Source: Fulvivirga sp. (GTDB taxonomy: Bacteria; Bacteroidota; Bacteroidia; Cytophagales; Cyclobacteriaceae). Taken from it: a DNA stretch of 64,000 bases. The translations under genes were made by a program, and so were the position numbers. The DNA lies in the NCBI GenBank assembly GCA_028280565.1, contig JANQLQ010000067.1:19963-83962 (forward strand), read 5' to 3'. The notes below the pieces were generated by a model that saw only the letters and a program-made list of their open reading frames with translations, was not told the DNA's origin and did no database searches. This document shows positions 26,023-36,350 of this stretch, one piece after another; the first letter of the stretch is position 1, and the number at the start of each line of letters is the position of its first letter.

Positions 26023-28095
26023 CTATTTTTTGATCACGCGGAATTCCACGCGGCGGTTGAGTTCACGGCCTTCTTTTTCGTCATCGTTACTGGCTAAGGG
26101 TTGAGCTTCGCCATAGCCTACCGCAGAAACCCTCCTGCTGTCGATACCTTTGTTCACAAGATAATTTTTAACCGCATTAGCACGCCTTTGGGAAAGGTCC
26201 TTGTTATAGGCAGTACCCCCAATCTTATCGGTATGCCCGCTGATCTCTATCTGCATGTTTAAGTTTTGCGACATCATGGCCTCTAGCTTATTGAGTTCGG
26301 TGTAGGACTCATCTTTAAAGGTGGCCTTGTCAAAAGAGAAATAGATATTTCTTAAAACTCTTCGAGTACCTACCCTGAGCTTACTCATACGTACCGTACG
26401 GGTCAACGCTTGGGATTGACCGGTAGAAGCCGGGAGATTAATGTCCAAATTTTGAAACGCATATCCCGTTTTTTCTACAGACAGCCGAAATTCCTCGGCA
26501 GCCGGAGTTGTCACAGAAAAAGCATAGACCCCGGTACCCCGTGTAGATTTACCCGCTATCCTGCCATTTTGCTTATTGGTAAGGCTGATCTTAGCATCGG
26601 TAGGCTGGTTATTTTCATCCACAACGGTAACCGTCAGTGTAACCGGTTTGAAACTATCACGAGCTTTCGGGGTTTCCACTTTTTGCGGCTCCTGTGTTTC
26701 AGGCTGCTCGGGCTCAGTCTCCGTAGTTTCTATTCCCCTCGAAGCAATGTTATCACCTATTTCATCCTCTTGCAGGATGGTTACCATGTAAATGTCTGTA
26801 AAACCCTGCCCGTCTTCTCGCACCGAAGCATAATAGCCCCGCTTACCGTCTTCAGTGCTCACGAAATAGATGTCGTCATCCGGGGTATTGATAGGGAAGC
26901 CGAGGTTTTCCGGTTCTCCCCACTTACCCTCAGCACTATCATACTCAGATTTGAAAATATCATATCCACCCATGCCCTTTCTTCCTTGGCTACTGAAATA
27001 CAACGTCTTACCATCGTAGTCAATAAAAGGGCCATCGTCATCATATTCTGTATTGATAATGGGCCCAAGGTTGCGAGACCGGGTCCATTCATCATTTTCG
27101 TTTTTTATGCTGTAGTAAATATCGATACCCCCTAACCCGCCGGGCCGGTCACTCGCAAAGAAAAGGACGCTACCATCCGGCGTAATGGACATAGAACTTT
27201 CTTTAAAGCCTTCCGAGTTGATATTTTCACTCATCGGTTGGGGAAATGTCCAGGTCCCATCCTCTTTTCGGAACGACTCGAAGATGTCCCCGTTGTTATC
27301 GTCCTGGTAAATAAAAAGCTGCTCCCCATCAGCAGAAAGCGCCAGCGTAGAAGAGTGGAATTCGGTATTGACTACATCACCAATGTTTTGTGCCGGCTGC
27401 CAAACACCATTCTTTTTTTCACTGAAAAAGATCTCCTCGTAGGGTTTGTTATCAGAGAACACGTTTTGGTTCAAGTTGCCATCTCTACGCCGCGTAGTGA
27501 ATACCATAAGCGTTTCATCTTGGTTCACTACAGGTCCAAAATCATCGTACTCGGAATTGATGGAGCTACCTACATTCACGATCGAAAAATGTGCTGGGTT
27601 AGCTATGTACTCGATCGCATTTTGACACTCGTACATCCTTCTTTCTACCTCGGGAAGCTCTGTTCGGTCACGACCGCGGTATCCATCCCTTTCCAATAGC
27701 TTGGTCTTGTAACGATTATAATAAGCTAGTGCCTTATCGAAATCCATCCCGTATTGATAACTTCTCCCGATCAGGTATGTGATATCAAAACGATATTCTG
27801 CGTCTAAATTCAATACATTCAAAAAATATTCTACAGCTTTCTCCTTCCCTACGGTTTTCATATGAAAATCACCGGCCCTGTAATTCGCTATAATATTTGA
27901 AGGGTCAGCTTGTACGGCCTGGATGTAAAGGTCACGGGCAACATCCATCGCCTGGGTAGCTTCCATTACCAGCTCGGCCTGCTCTACAAGGTCCAGCGCT
28001 AATTTTTTGTTATCCTCATCTTGGGAAAAAGTTGTTATGGAGGTAGTTAGTAATAGAAAAACAATGAAAAATAAATTCCGACTCCTTTTATACAT
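26023..28095 (-). CDS. PorE-like TPR / beta-propeller / OmpA protein
   Basis: A 690-residue envelope protein. It has a signal peptide (1-25), TPR-like repeats (about 27-165), WD40-like PD40 propeller blades (about 175-430, with repeated FTTRRRDGN, ALSADGEQLFIY, FFASDRPGGLGGIDIYYS and YFSSQGRKGMGGYDIF), a linker, a carboxypeptidase-regulatory-like domain (about 470-560) and an OmpA C-terminal peptidoglycan-binding domain (about 580-690, ISGHTDKIGG, RRVEFRV). This is the domain order of PorE, the type IX secretion protein linking the machine to peptidoglycan. Several paralogues with this layout exist in many Bacteroidota, so orthology is not certain. It is divergent from engB. Confidence 0.8.
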   Translation of the reverse strand: MYKRSRNLFFIVFLLLTTSITTFSQDEDNKKLALDLVEQAELVMEATQAMDVARDLYIQAVQADPSNIIANYRAGDFHMKTVGKEKAVEYFLNVLNLDAEYRFDITYLIGRSYQYGMDFDKALAYYNRYKTKLLERDGYRGRDRTELPEVERRMYECQNAIEYIANPAHFSIVNVGSSINSEYDDFGPVVNQDETLMVFTTRRRDGNLNQNVFSDNKPYEEIFFSEKKNGVWQPAQNIGDVVNTEFHSSTLALSADGEQLFIYQDDNNGDIFESFRKEDGTWTFPQPMSENINSEGFKESSMSITPDGSVLFFASDRPGGLGGIDIYYSIKNENDEWTRSRNLGPIINTEYDDDGPFIDYDGKTLYFSSQGRKGMGGYDIFKSEYDSAEGKWGEPENLGFPINTPDDDIYFVSTEDGKRGYYASVREDGQGFTDIYMVTILQEDEIGDNIASRGIETTETEPEQPETQEPQKVETPKARDSFKPVTLTVTVVDENNQPTDAKISLTNKQNGRIAGKSTRGTGVYAFSVTTPAAEEFRLSVEKTGYAFQNLDINLPASTGQSQALTRTVRMSKLRVGTRRVLRNIYFSFDKATFKDESYTELNKLEAMMSQNLNMQIEISGHTDKIGGTAYNKDLSQRRANAVKNYLVNKGIDSRRVSAVGYGEAQPLASNDDEKEGRELNRRVEFRVIKK

Positions 28096-28296
28096 TTGTG
28101 AAGATATTAGCCCTCAAATAAAGTTAAAAAAATAGCCATTAAAGGCTTCAGCATTTCAATATCGATATAATTTAAGCAATAATAAAATTAATCGTTGATT
28201 TGAAGTATCACTTTAAGTTAAAAAAAATACCAGCTTGCTGTCTAGCGAATAAATATAGCTATTGTTTTGGATTATCACAATTTGGAGCTTTGAACA

Positions 28297-28899
28297 ATGA
28301 AGATAAAAACATCTCAATTTATTACCAGCAGCAGCAAAATTATCCAATGCCCCGAGGCTAAATTACCGGAGTTTGCATTCATAGGCAGGTCAAACGTCGG
28401 GAAGTCTTCCCTGGTCAATATGCTTACCGATAGGAAGAGCCTGGCCAAAGTCTCGGGGAAACCCGGCAAGACCCAGCTTATCAACCACTTCTTGATCAAC
28501 AATGCATGGTACTTAGTAGATCTACCCGGGTACGGCTGGGCCAAAGTGGCCAAAAGCGAAAAACAAAAATGGGGAGTAATGATCCACGACTACATCATCG
28601 AAAGAGAGACCCTCATGTGCCTTTTTGTACTGGTAGATGCCCGGCTTACCCCACAGCCTATCGATGTAGAGTTTATCAATTGGCTCGGAGAAAAGGGAGT
28701 GCCTTTTGCTATTGTGTTCACCAAAGCAGACAAGCAATCCAAAAACAAAACGCAGTCCAGTGTAGCCAAGTACAAAAAACAACTTTCCATATCTTGGGAA
28801 GAGCTACCGGTCATGTTCACCACCTCCTCTTTTACCCAGCAAGGAAAGGAAGCACTGTTGGAATATATCGGTGGTCTTGTTACATCCACTACAGGGTGA
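28297..28899 (+). CDS. engB: Ribosome biogenesis GTPase EngB (YihA/YsxC)
   Basis: A 200-residue TrmE-Era-EngA-like GTPase. G1 is GRSNVGKSSLVN, G2 lies around SGKPGKTQLIN, G3 is DLPGYGWAKV and G4 is TKADKQ. EngB assists late assembly of the large ribosomal subunit. Length and motifs are standard. It is a single gene, with the PorE-like gene divergent 201 bases away and a DUF5606 gene 174 bases downstream. Confidence 0.95.
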   Translation: MKIKTSQFITSSSKIIQCPEAKLPEFAFIGRSNVGKSSLVNMLTDRKSLAKVSGKPGKTQLINHFLINNAWYLVDLPGYGWAKVAKSEKQKWGVMIHDYIIERETLMCLFVLVDARLTPQPIDVEFINWLGEKGVPFAIVFTKADKQSKNKTQSSVAKYKKQLSISWEELPVMFTTSSFTQQGKEALLEYIGGLVTSTTG

Positions 28900-29073
28900 G
28901 CACATTTTCCATAAAATATTTTTTTTCTGCTAAGTCTTTGATGATGAGTAGGGTTAGATTATCAACTGGGAAAAATATTTAATTGAAGTAGCAACAAACT
29001 TTTAAGGTCCTTACACGGTTGTGTTCAAAAATTATTTATTGTATAGCTTTGTTCCGCCAATTTATTGATCAAC

Positions 29074-29550
29074 ATGGAGTACAGTGATATAGCGTCCGTA
29101 TCAGGAAAAGGAGGCTTGTATAAAATTTTAAAACCTACAAGGACCGGCGTCATACTGGAGTCTCTTGATGAACAAAAGAAAAAGCTAGTCGCCGGTGCGA
29201 CACAGCGCATTTCGGTATTAAGTGATATTAGCATATACACGACCACCCAAGAGGGATCAAAGCCCCTTCCTGAAGTTTTGAAGACCATTTTCAAAGAGTT
29301 TGGCAATGACCCCGGGGTTACGCCCACTTCAGATTCCGATGAGCTAAGGGCCTTTATGAGGCACGTCTTACCGGAATATGACGAGCAGCGTGTATACACG
29401 AGCGATATCAAAAAGCTGGTGAGCTGGTACTCCCACCTGCTGGTCCAGGCGCCTGGCCTCCTCGAAGAAAAGAAAGAGGAGAAAGTGAAAGAAGACACAG
29501 GAAAAGAAGGGGGAGAGAAAGAAACAACTACTGACGATAACAATGCCTGA
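29074..29550 (+). CDS. DUF5606 family protein
   Basis: I use the ATG at 29074 (MEYSDIASVSGKGGLYKIL); an in-frame TTG lies three codons earlier. The 158-residue product matches the Bacteroidota DUF5606 pattern, an SH3-like N-terminal half with VAGATQRISVLSDISIYT, followed by a Lys/Glu-rich low-complexity tail. There is no signal peptide. The role is unknown; conservation across the phylum suggests a housekeeping function. It overlaps the next gene by eight bases. Confidence 0.8.
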   Translation: MEYSDIASVSGKGGLYKILKPTRTGVILESLDEQKKKLVAGATQRISVLSDISIYTTTQEGSKPLPEVLKTIFKEFGNDPGVTPTSDSDELRAFMRHVLPEYDEQRVYTSDIKKLVSWYSHLLVQAPGLLEEKKEEKVKEDTGKEGGEKETTTDDNNA

Positions 29551-29857
29551 AAAGGTCTACAACGAAGCTATACCCCTGATCGTAAAAGATCTTTCGCTGG
29601 AAACAGGATCTTTACCGGCTACCGTTAGCGGTCTTGATGAACTAAAACGCAGGCTTGTACCCATCATTAACTACCTGTTAGATTCTGATTTCAGCCGTCT
29701 TTTGAATGCTCTTTATCGCATAGATGTAGATGAGCCTAAAGCAAAAAGAATATTGGCTACCGGGCTGCCGGGTCTAGTGGCCGACAATCTCGCGGATATT
29801 ATCATCGAACGTGAGCTGCAAAAAGTAGAGCTCCGCAAGAAATACAGGCCGGAATAG
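29543..29857 (+). CDS. Small conserved hypothetical protein
   Basis: A 104-residue, mainly helical cytoplasmic protein with no recognised domain. It contains LVPIINYLLDSDFSRLLNALYRID, and its C-terminus is basic. The eight-base overlap with the DUF5606 gene indicates coupled translation, which supports it as a real gene. Function unknown. Confidence 0.7.
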   Translation: MPEKVYNEAIPLIVKDLSLETGSLPATVSGLDELKRRLVPIINYLLDSDFSRLLNALYRIDVDEPKAKRILATGLPGLVADNLADIIIERELQKVELRKKYRPE

Positions 29858-29911
29858 GCAAAATGTGCTAAAAGCATCTCCCGCCTCCGGTTAAAGACCA
29901 AGACTACCTTA

Positions 29912-30050
29912 GCAACAGCACGGCACATTTGAGGCATGTGGCTCAGCGGCCTATAGCGGCTGGGCAGTGCGTTTTGAGAGAAAACGGGCTTGGTTGCCAG
30001 CGCCTTTTTCTTTTGGGCGCGCAAAAGAAAACGAAAACCTTGACCCTAGT
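29912..30050 (+). repeat. Dispersed repeat R1, partial copy
   Basis: It has the R1 middle section: CACGGCACATTTGAGGC, AGCGGCCTATAGCGGCTGGG, GGGCTTGGTTGCCAGCGCC and the TTTTCTTTTG hairpin with the loop GGCGCG. The right half is missing. A separate fragment of the R1 left end lies at about 30208-30226. The remainder of the spacer to 30342 holds the hairpin at 30166-30196 and no gene. Confidence 0.65.
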
Positions 30051-30165
30051 CGTAGGTTAAGCGTAGCGGTCGTACGAACAGTATGGCTAATTTTCAAGAA
30101 TGCACTTTTATAGGATTATGAATCACAAACGAAAACGCCCGGATTACAAATCCTATTGCTCGATA

Positions 30166-30196
30166 AGTACGCATTACGCTACGCTAAATGCGTACT
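30166..30196. other. Intergenic hairpin
   Basis: A perfect 10-bp inverted repeat (AGTACGCATT and its complement) with an 11-base loop that itself contains a tandem ACGCT. There is no T tract. It is not next to a gene end in a way that marks it as a terminator. It may be part of a repeat remnant. Confidence 0.4.
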
Positions 30197-30342
30197 AGGC
30201 GAAAGCATTGAAAATTCGAGTGGCGTAAAGAATGTACGTTATGAAAGTGACTCACCTGTAGTCCAGGGCCTCCGCGAAAGACCCTGGGAAGGCGTTTAGG
30301 AACTGGAAAGCAAGTCCTTGTAGAGAAAATCGGAACCTCCAA

Positions 30343-31356
30343 TTATTTCACTACCTGCTTTTCCTTCTTGGAATAGAATGATTCGGCCTGCTCCACCATA
30401 TTTTTCGAACCTATGAAAAGCGGTACCCTTTGGTGCAGCTTGCGAGGATGTATTTCCAATACCCGTTTAGTGCCTGTAGATGCACTCCCGCCGGCTTGTT
30501 CTATGATAAATGACAAAGCGTTACATTCATACAAGAGCCGGAGCTTACCGTTGGGAGACTTAGCCGTAGGAGGATAAATGTATATGCCACCCTTCAGCAA
30601 GTTTCGATGGAAATCGGCAACCAACGACCCAATGTAACGTGCTGAATAGTTGCTATTACGGCAATGTTCCAAGTAACCTTTGACCTCTTCGGAAAAGCTG
30701 TTGTAAGACCCTTCGTTGATAGAGTAAATACTTCCGTCTGCAGGGATGATCATATCAGGATGGGACAAAAAGTACTCTCCTAAGGATGGCTCGTACGTAA
30801 AGCCGTTTACCCCATGGCCTGTGGTGTATACCAGCATTGTCGACGACCCATACAGGAGATACCCGGCAGCGGCCTGCTCTATTCCTTTTTGAAGTACATC
30901 TTCTTCCCGGATGGGCTGGCCGGCAGGCGTAATTCTCCGGTAGATCGAAAATATAGTACCTATGGACACATTCACATCAATATTAGAAGAGCCGTCCAGC
31001 GGGTCTATGGCGATCACGTATTTACCGTCGTTTTGTAGGTCTACGATCTCTTCGTCTTCTTCAGATACGATCGCACAAGCCTCCCCGCCTTTCGTGAGTG
31101 CACGAATGAAACGAATATTGGCCAGCACGTCCAATTTTTGCTGATCTTCTCCTTGTATGTTCTGGGTACCAATAGCCCCTGCTATATTGATCAGCCCAGC
31201 TTTGTTGATCTCCCTGTTCACCACCTTCCCGGCAAGGGCGATATCCCTTAACAGTTGGGATAGCTCACCGGTAGCATATTGGAATTCATCCTGCTTGTTT
31301 TTGATGAAACGGTCCAGTGTGGTACCGATGGGAAGGGCAATGCGCGAATCCTCCAT
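30343..31356 (-). CDS. fbp: Fructose-1,6-bisphosphatase, class I
   Basis: A 337-residue enzyme with the class I metal and substrate motifs: EDEE followed by [51 protein letters not shown] and the C-terminal [22 protein letters not shown]. It removes the 1-phosphate of fructose-1,6-bisphosphate in gluconeogenesis, in the cytoplasm. It is divergent from the aspartokinase gene across 82 bases. Confidence 0.96.
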   Translation of the reverse strand: MEDSRIALPIGTTLDRFIKNKQDEFQYATGELSQLLRDIALAGKVVNREINKAGLINIAGAIGTQNIQGEDQQKLDVLANIRFIRALTKGGEACAIVSEEDEEIVDLQNDGKYVIAIDPLDGSSNIDVNVSIGTIFSIYRRITPAGQPIREEDVLQKGIEQAAAGYLLYGSSTMLVYTTGHGVNGFTYEPSLGEYFLSHPDMIIPADGSIYSINEGSYNSFSEEVKGYLEHCRNSNYSARYIGSLVADFHRNLLKGGIYIYPPTAKSPNGKLRLLYECNALSFIIEQAGGSASTGTKRVLEIHPRKLHQRVPLFIGSKNMVEQAESFYSKKEKQVVK

Positions 31357-31438
31357 AAGTTAGTCCAATGCTTTAGATTGTAAATATTAGTCTGCTACTT
31401 TGAGGCAAATTTAAGGATCATTCAAACGTTTGCAAGGC

Positions 31439-32695
31439 ATGCAAGTATTCAAATTTGGAGGTGCCTCCATAAAAAATCCCAATGCCGTAAAGAACATGTC
31501 GGAAATTATCCGGAAATACAAGCATAATCCCTTGCTGATCATCGTATCAGCGATGGGAAAAACCACGAATGCGCTCGAAAAGATTACCGAAGCATATGTA
31601 CACAAAAAGGATTTTCAGCATGAACTGGGACGGCTAAAAACTTTTCACCTGGGCATGGCGACAGGGCTATTTCCAAAAGGTCACGAGGTGATGACCAAAA
31701 TAGATCGGCTCTTTGAGCTGCTCGCCGAAAATTTAAATGGAAATAGCTCCTATGACCAGCTTTATGACCAGGTAGTATCCATAGGTGAACTGTTGTCTTC
31801 CACGATCATCTCGGCGTACTTGAACCAAGTTGGTATCTCTACCACTTGGTTAGATGCCCGCGATGTTATAAAAACCGACGATCACTACAGGCAGGCCAAT
31901 GTAGACTGGGATAAAACAGGCCGCCTCATCACCGCTTCCATCCCATCTATCCTTACCCAAAGCGTTGTACTTACCCAGGGGTATATCGCTAGCGCCGAGA
32001 ACGGCATCACCACGACCCTAGGCCGCGAAGGGTCTGACTTTTCCGCAGCCGTCTTCGCTTCACTGTTGGATGCCGAGTCCGTAACGGTTTGGAAAGACGT
32101 ACCCGGCATTCTCAATGCCGACCCTAAATTGATCAAGGATGCCGAATTGTTCACCGAATTGCCCTACAAAGAAGCCGCCGAGATGACCTATTACGGCGCC
32201 TCGGTGATCCACCCGAAAACGATCCGGCCGCTGGCAAACAAAAACATTCCCCTACATGTGAAAAGCTTTTACCAGTACGATGAACCCGGTACGATCATTC
32301 ATCAATGCGAGATCAACGAACGCCTACCGGTTATCATTGTTAAGAAAAACCAGTGCCTACTTTCTTTTAAGGTAATGGACTATTCTTTCGTAAACGAGGA
32401 TAATTTAAGTGTGATCTTCAAAGAGCTTGCTCAAGCGGATTTAAGGATCAGCATCATGCAAAATTCTGCCATTTCATTTTCCATAGCACTGGACAATGAC
32501 CTGGGTAAGGTTGAAAACGTGGTAGAGAACTTACGGCACGAGTTCAATATCCTTTACAATACCGGGCTGCAATTGATCACGATCAAAAATTACTCCCCAA
32601 CACTCATCGAAAAATACCGCAGCGATCAAAAGATCTTGTTAGAGCAGATCTCAAGAAGTAATTACCGGGCCCTTGTAGCGCCGAATGATCGCTGA
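31439..32695 (+). CDS. Aspartate kinase
   Basis: I chose the ATG at 31439 (MQVFKFGGASIK), because the family starts with this KFGG motif; a TTG lies three codons upstream. The 418-residue product has the amino-acid kinase domain (1-270), with TTLGREGSDFSAA and MTYYGASVIHPKTIRPL, and a C-terminal ACT-like region. It phosphorylates aspartate, the first step to lysine, threonine and methionine. It is monofunctional, with no homoserine dehydrogenase fusion. The ACT region suggests feedback control by an end product. Confidence 0.92.
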   Translation: MQVFKFGGASIKNPNAVKNMSEIIRKYKHNPLLIIVSAMGKTTNALEKITEAYVHKKDFQHELGRLKTFHLGMATGLFPKGHEVMTKIDRLFELLAENLNGNSSYDQLYDQVVSIGELLSSTIISAYLNQVGISTTWLDARDVIKTDDHYRQANVDWDKTGRLITASIPSILTQSVVLTQGYIASAENGITTTLGREGSDFSAAVFASLLDAESVTVWKDVPGILNADPKLIKDAELFTELPYKEAAEMTYYGASVIHPKTIRPLANKNIPLHVKSFYQYDEPGTIIHQCEINERLPVIIVKKNQCLLSFKVMDYSFVNEDNLSVIFKELAQADLRISIMQNSAISFSIALDNDLGKVENVVENLRHEFNILYNTGLQLITIKNYSPTLIEKYRSDQKILLEQISRSNYRALVAPNDR

Positions 32696-32884
32696 GTTTT
32701 TAGAAGACCATTTACACACTAACCCTTACGCCCGCGCAGCTTACACAGGTGTGCCCGACCGATTGATAATACAGGGCGCTCACGCAGGAATTTGTAATGC
32801 GGGCATTTAATGAACTGGGATCAATACGAAAAACTTCCCTAATAAAACCGTCACCCGGCGAGTGGCAAGAAGATCGATAATTTA

Positions 32885-34036
32885 CTATCCCCGCAGCCCT
32901 ATGATCCAATCCAAAATAAACTGGTTAGGGAGATTGACCACGAGCGACACCAGGGTAAAGCCTACCGTTCCTCGCCTTAACCATTTCGTTTGGGGCGTAT
33001 CCCCGGCAGGTACAGAAGCCAGCATACCCATAAAAAGCACTACCGAAAACGGGGAAAACATCCTGTAATCAAAGTCTATGGCCGTGATCAATAATTTTAA
33101 GGTAGAAATTACCACGAAGTAAAAAACAGCCACCCCGAGTAAAGGCAGGGCGATCGGGGGGATTTTCCAACGTTTTGATCCACAGAAAATGTATACTCCC
33201 CATACCATCAACGCTATTTGTAACCCGGACACCAAGTAATAAATAACATCAGAACGATCCACCAGGATGCGTGCAAAAGCCACGGTATCCAAGTATATCA
33301 TCACCAGCTCCCCGGCAGACAAAGGGGAAACATTAAGGCGGTGCCCACCAAAAAGAGCGCCTGAGACGGTATAGTTATAGGCCATGTAAGCACCTACGGC
33401 CATACTTGAAATAGCAAGTGCCAGGGTATAGTGTTTAGCCAGCCTCCATCTTTTTTCATACAGGCAGTAAAGGATCACCGCCCCAAGCATCAAAAAATAG
33501 ATCAGCCCTGCATACCTCAATAAAAATATGGCCACCAGTATTACACTTAATTCCATCCACCGCCTTGAGGAAGGGCCGTGACGGAAATCCCGGTAGATCA
33601 AATAGGCCAGTAGAATTACAAAAAACAGGAAAGGTCCCTCCGACCATGTGTGCGAAAAGATCTCTATGGAAGAAAAAGAAAAAAGAGCCAAGGCCACTAA
33701 CCACGCCTCTTTTCTGAACCATAAGTGCAGTACCCATAACACCAGCCATGAAAAAATAAAATTCACCACTTTGGAGGACCATAAATAAGAAAGTCCCGTA
33801 GCGTGGTGGACCATACGAATGAAGAAAGAGTAGCCAATAGGCCAGTTGGCAGAAGGCACTTTTTGCTCTCCTAACCTGTCGTTTACAAAGGTTACCATCC
33901 CTCGCTGGTGGTGTACCAAGTGTTCTGCTTTGTACAAGTAGGCATGAGAATCCGGTGAAGTATAGCCGTCCGGCTGAGAAATTATCCGCAGAAACAGGCA
34001 CAAAACTACCGCTAACCCAACTAAGATTAATCGCAT
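32885..34036 (-). CDS. Polytopic membrane protein, probable GT-C-type glycosyltransferase
   Basis: Starting at the Met at 34036 (MRLILVGLAVVLCLF) gives a first membrane helix; an upstream start at 34084 adds 16 residues. The 383-residue protein has about ten membrane segments. An early periplasmic loop carries an SPDSHAYLYKAEHL segment, with the acidic residue expected in GT-C dolichyl-phosphate-sugar transferases, and a later loop has SHTWSEGPFLF. It would transfer a sugar from a lipid carrier to an envelope acceptor. It stands alone and the family call is tentative. Confidence 0.55.
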   Translation of the reverse strand: MRLILVGLAVVLCLFLRIISQPDGYTSPDSHAYLYKAEHLVHHQRGMVTFVNDRLGEQKVPSANWPIGYSFFIRMVHHATGLSYLWSSKVVNFIFSWLVLWVLHLWFRKEAWLVALALFSFSSIEIFSHTWSEGPFLFFVILLAYLIYRDFRHGPSSRRWMELSVILVAIFLLRYAGLIYFLMLGAVILYCLYEKRWRLAKHYTLALAISSMAVGAYMAYNYTVSGALFGGHRLNVSPLSAGELVMIYLDTVAFARILVDRSDVIYYLVSGLQIALMVWGVYIFCGSKRWKIPPIALPLLGVAVFYFVVISTLKLLITAIDFDYRMFSPFSVVLFMGMLASVPAGDTPQTKWLRRGTVGFTLVSLVVNLPNQFILDWIIGLRG

Positions 34037-34159
34037 GGATTGGATTGAACTTTTGACAATTGTCACGAAACACTGTGTGACCATTTACCCTGGCAAATAT
34101 ATTTATTCTAACGTTTAGGAAAAGCGGTATAACAGTTTCCCACATCTAACCTTTGGCTG

Positions 34160-34221
34160 CTTTTGGAGCAGGTTTTCCAAACCTATGCCAACATAATATG
34201 CAGGTTTCTCCGAACCTGCCG
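34160..34221 (+). repeat. Dispersed repeat R3, copy 1 (diverged)
   Basis: GGAGCAGGTTTTCCAAACCT followed by ATGCAGGTTTCTCCGAACCTGCC. It is related to 45952-46015 and 46782-46845. The core is a small palindrome of CAGGTT and AACCTG. Confidence 0.5.
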
Positions 34222-34304
34222 GAAAGATTGAACCTAGTGACGAAAAGGACCATCTCTTTATCCATTCATACTATACTCACTGGATTACCGGCCCGAATTA
34301 TTCC

Positions 34305-35387
34305 TTATTTATAAGTAAAAAAACGTTCCAGTTCAGTATAAAAAAGTCCTGACAAGGTGGTACAGTAAATACGATCGTGATGCTCTTGGATGGAGGTAAT
34401 ATGATGGCCACTCACTCCCCTATTTTCTATCTCCATGATCGCCAAAGAATCCGCGTCAAAATTGACTTGAAATAGTTGATCATTGGAAGCCACGATGACC
34501 TGGTCTTCAATAATCGTGAAATTGCTGTGATCTAATGACATGTTGAACACTGCCAGGTCATTCCAGGCAAATCCATCTGGAGATATTAATAGGGTTTGGT
34601 TACTTACAGCGTAATACGCATCGTTATGAAAAAATATCGTAGAGGCAAAATCAATGTTTTGGCACCTCACAAACTCATCTTCCTGTAAAATATAAAGCCC
34701 ACGATTATCAATACTCACGAAAAAAATACCGTCGCAATAGAATGCACCGGAGTTACCAAAGCTTCCGGGGGCATCAAACTGGAACAATTCGACGTCGGTC
34801 AATTCAAAGTTAGGCTCTCCTAACGCAAGTTGACCCGGTCTGAAGACGTATGAGACCAGCAAATAATTGACCTGGTCAGGATACTCCTCGGACCTATAAT
34901 CAATAAGAAATTCGTTATCTCCGAAGGCCCCATATTCCTGGCTCCAAGTAATCTTTTTATCCGCTATCCAAGAATAGGTGCTGTCATATTTAAGAATTGA
35001 TAAAGTGAGATAGTTAAGACCACTGCCCCAGAGATTAAAATAGCCAAGTTGAAAAGTCCCATTTTCAAGGGTCGTGGGGTTCCCTTCATTCAATGACAAA
35101 TAAAAACCATTATTCATGGCCGGCTTTAATGATCTCATATCCCATGTTAGCCCCAGGATCTGCCGTGCAATTTGATGATTCGAATCAATCGTTATTAAAA
35201 GCTCGGGGGCCAGGAAAGAAAGATGGTCTTCCGCAACAGTGGAGTTAAGAATATACTTTCCCGTAGATAGTAAGCCCTGGAACTCTTGCCAAACGTAATC
35301 TTCACCGGTTTCAATTTCGGGAGTGTTCTCGTCGTCGCAACTGGTTAAAAAAGTAACGGTGAATAAATATAGGATGAGTCGTTTCAT
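34305..35387 (-). CDS. Putative lipoprotein, function unknown
   Basis: The Met at 35387 gives a short lipoprotein signal (MKRLILYLFTVTFLTSCDDE) with a clear lipobox LTSC; the longer frame to 35489 lacks a signal at its start. The 360-residue mature protein is beta-rich with repeated segments such as GIFFVSIDNRGLYILQ, HNDAYYAVSNQTLLISPDGFAW and HDRIYCTTLSGLFYTE. These suggest a beta-propeller fold exposed on the cell envelope. No family name can be given. It stands alone. Confidence 0.65.
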   Translation of the reverse strand: MKRLILYLFTVTFLTSCDDENTPEIETGEDYVWQEFQGLLSTGKYILNSTVAEDHLSFLAPELLITIDSNHQIARQILGLTWDMRSLKPAMNNGFYLSLNEGNPTTLENGTFQLGYFNLWGSGLNYLTLSILKYDSTYSWIADKKITWSQEYGAFGDNEFLIDYRSEEYPDQVNYLLVSYVFRPGQLALGEPNFELTDVELFQFDAPGSFGNSGAFYCDGIFFVSIDNRGLYILQEDEFVRCQNIDFASTIFFHNDAYYAVSNQTLLISPDGFAWNDLAVFNMSLDHSNFTIIEDQVIVASNDQLFQVNFDADSLAIMEIENRGVSGHHITSIQEHHDRIYCTTLSGLFYTELERFFTYK

Positions 35388-35703
35388 GGGTTCAATTCGG
35401 TGTTGATATTGGAAGATAAACAATTCACTTTTAAACCTTTGGCGACGGTTACGAACATTCAAACTTTTACTATTGTGACAATAGTCCATGCCTAGGGTAG
35501 GTTAACAATTAAGTGTTAAGTTTAATTAGTACTCGTATGATTGATAAGAACAAGTGGTAAAATTACTTCACATACATCCATACATTCCGTTCAAGTCAAA
35601 CAAATGGACTAAACCTTACCACCATTGCCATCCCAAATTATTGCACTTAACAGCGCTTGATGGTCCTCATTGTATTAAGAAAAGAATCTGTTATTTTTAA
35701 GGT

Positions 35704-35994
35704 ATGCAGACTCCCCAAGAAATAGAAAACAAACTAAAAACATTAAAGCCCTATATTCAAGATGAATTTGGTGTAGATCAAATTGGTTATTTTGGGTCAT
35801 TTGCTCGCGGTGATCACAGGAATGATTCCGATTTGGACCTATTAGTCACCTTTGGTAGCAAGATCGGCTGGAAGTTCTTTGATCTGAAAGACTACCTAGA
35901 AACTGCAATAGGAAGAAAGGTGGACTTGGTTACTGAAAGGTCCTTAAAAAGACAATGGAAACAAGCTATATTGAAGCAAGTTAAGTATATATGA
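35704..35994 (+). CDS. mntA: MntA-type nucleotidyltransferase antitoxin
   Basis: A 96-residue minimal nucleotidyltransferase with GSFARGDHRNDSDLDLLV, the GSxxRGxxxxxSDxDL motif whose two aspartates bind metal, and a later DLV acidic position. In MntA/HepT modules this protein adds AMP to the HepT toxin and so blocks it. The stop overlaps the start of hepT (ATGA), as is usual in these pairs. It is the left member of a toxin-antitoxin pair upstream of the dehalogenase cluster. Confidence 0.88.
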   Translation: MQTPQEIENKLKTLKPYIQDEFGVDQIGYFGSFARGDHRNDSDLDLLVTFGSKIGWKFFDLKDYLETAIGRKVDLVTERSLKRQWKQAILKQVKYI

Positions 35995-36350
35995 TAGATA
36001 AGGGATACCTAGTCTACATTGAGGATATGATCGAAGCTATCGACAAAATCATTCGATATTTAGATAAGGTCAAAGGATTAGAGGAGTTTTTGCAAAACGA
36101 AATGATGATAGATGCTGTAACTAGAAATTATGAGATCGTTGGGGAGGCAGCTAACCGGGTTCCTAAAGTGATCCAAGATAAATACCCCAAGCTCCCGTGG
36201 CGGCAAATGTATGGATTAAGAAACTTCGCGGCCCACGAATATCACATTATTGATCCACAGATACTGTGGGAGATAGCGGAAGATCATCTAGTGGAAAATA
36301 AAATCCAACTAGAAGAAGTGTTACAAGAAGAGAGAAAAAGCCAGCACTAA
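35991..36350 (+). CDS. hepT: HepT-like toxin (DUF86 HEPN ribonuclease)
   Basis: A 119-residue helical HEPN protein with the active-site motif RNFAAHEY, an exact Rx4HxY pattern required for RNase activity, and the conserved TRNYEIVGEAANRVP helix. The Tyr is the known target of AMP addition by MntA-type partners. The motif is intact, so the toxin should be functional. It overlaps mntA by four bases. Confidence 0.9.
   Translation: MIDKGYLVYIEDMIEAIDKIIRYLDKVKGLEEFLQNEMMIDAVTRNYEIVGEAANRVPKVIQDKYPKLPWRQMYGLRNFAAHEYHIIDPQILWEIAEDHLVENKIQLEEVLQEERKSQH

Noticed and set aside
35512..35650. Possible third R4 element (AAGTGTTAAGTTTAATTAG at the left, GCACTTAACA at the right)
   Set aside because: The ends match only partly and the inside shares no sequence with the two good copies.
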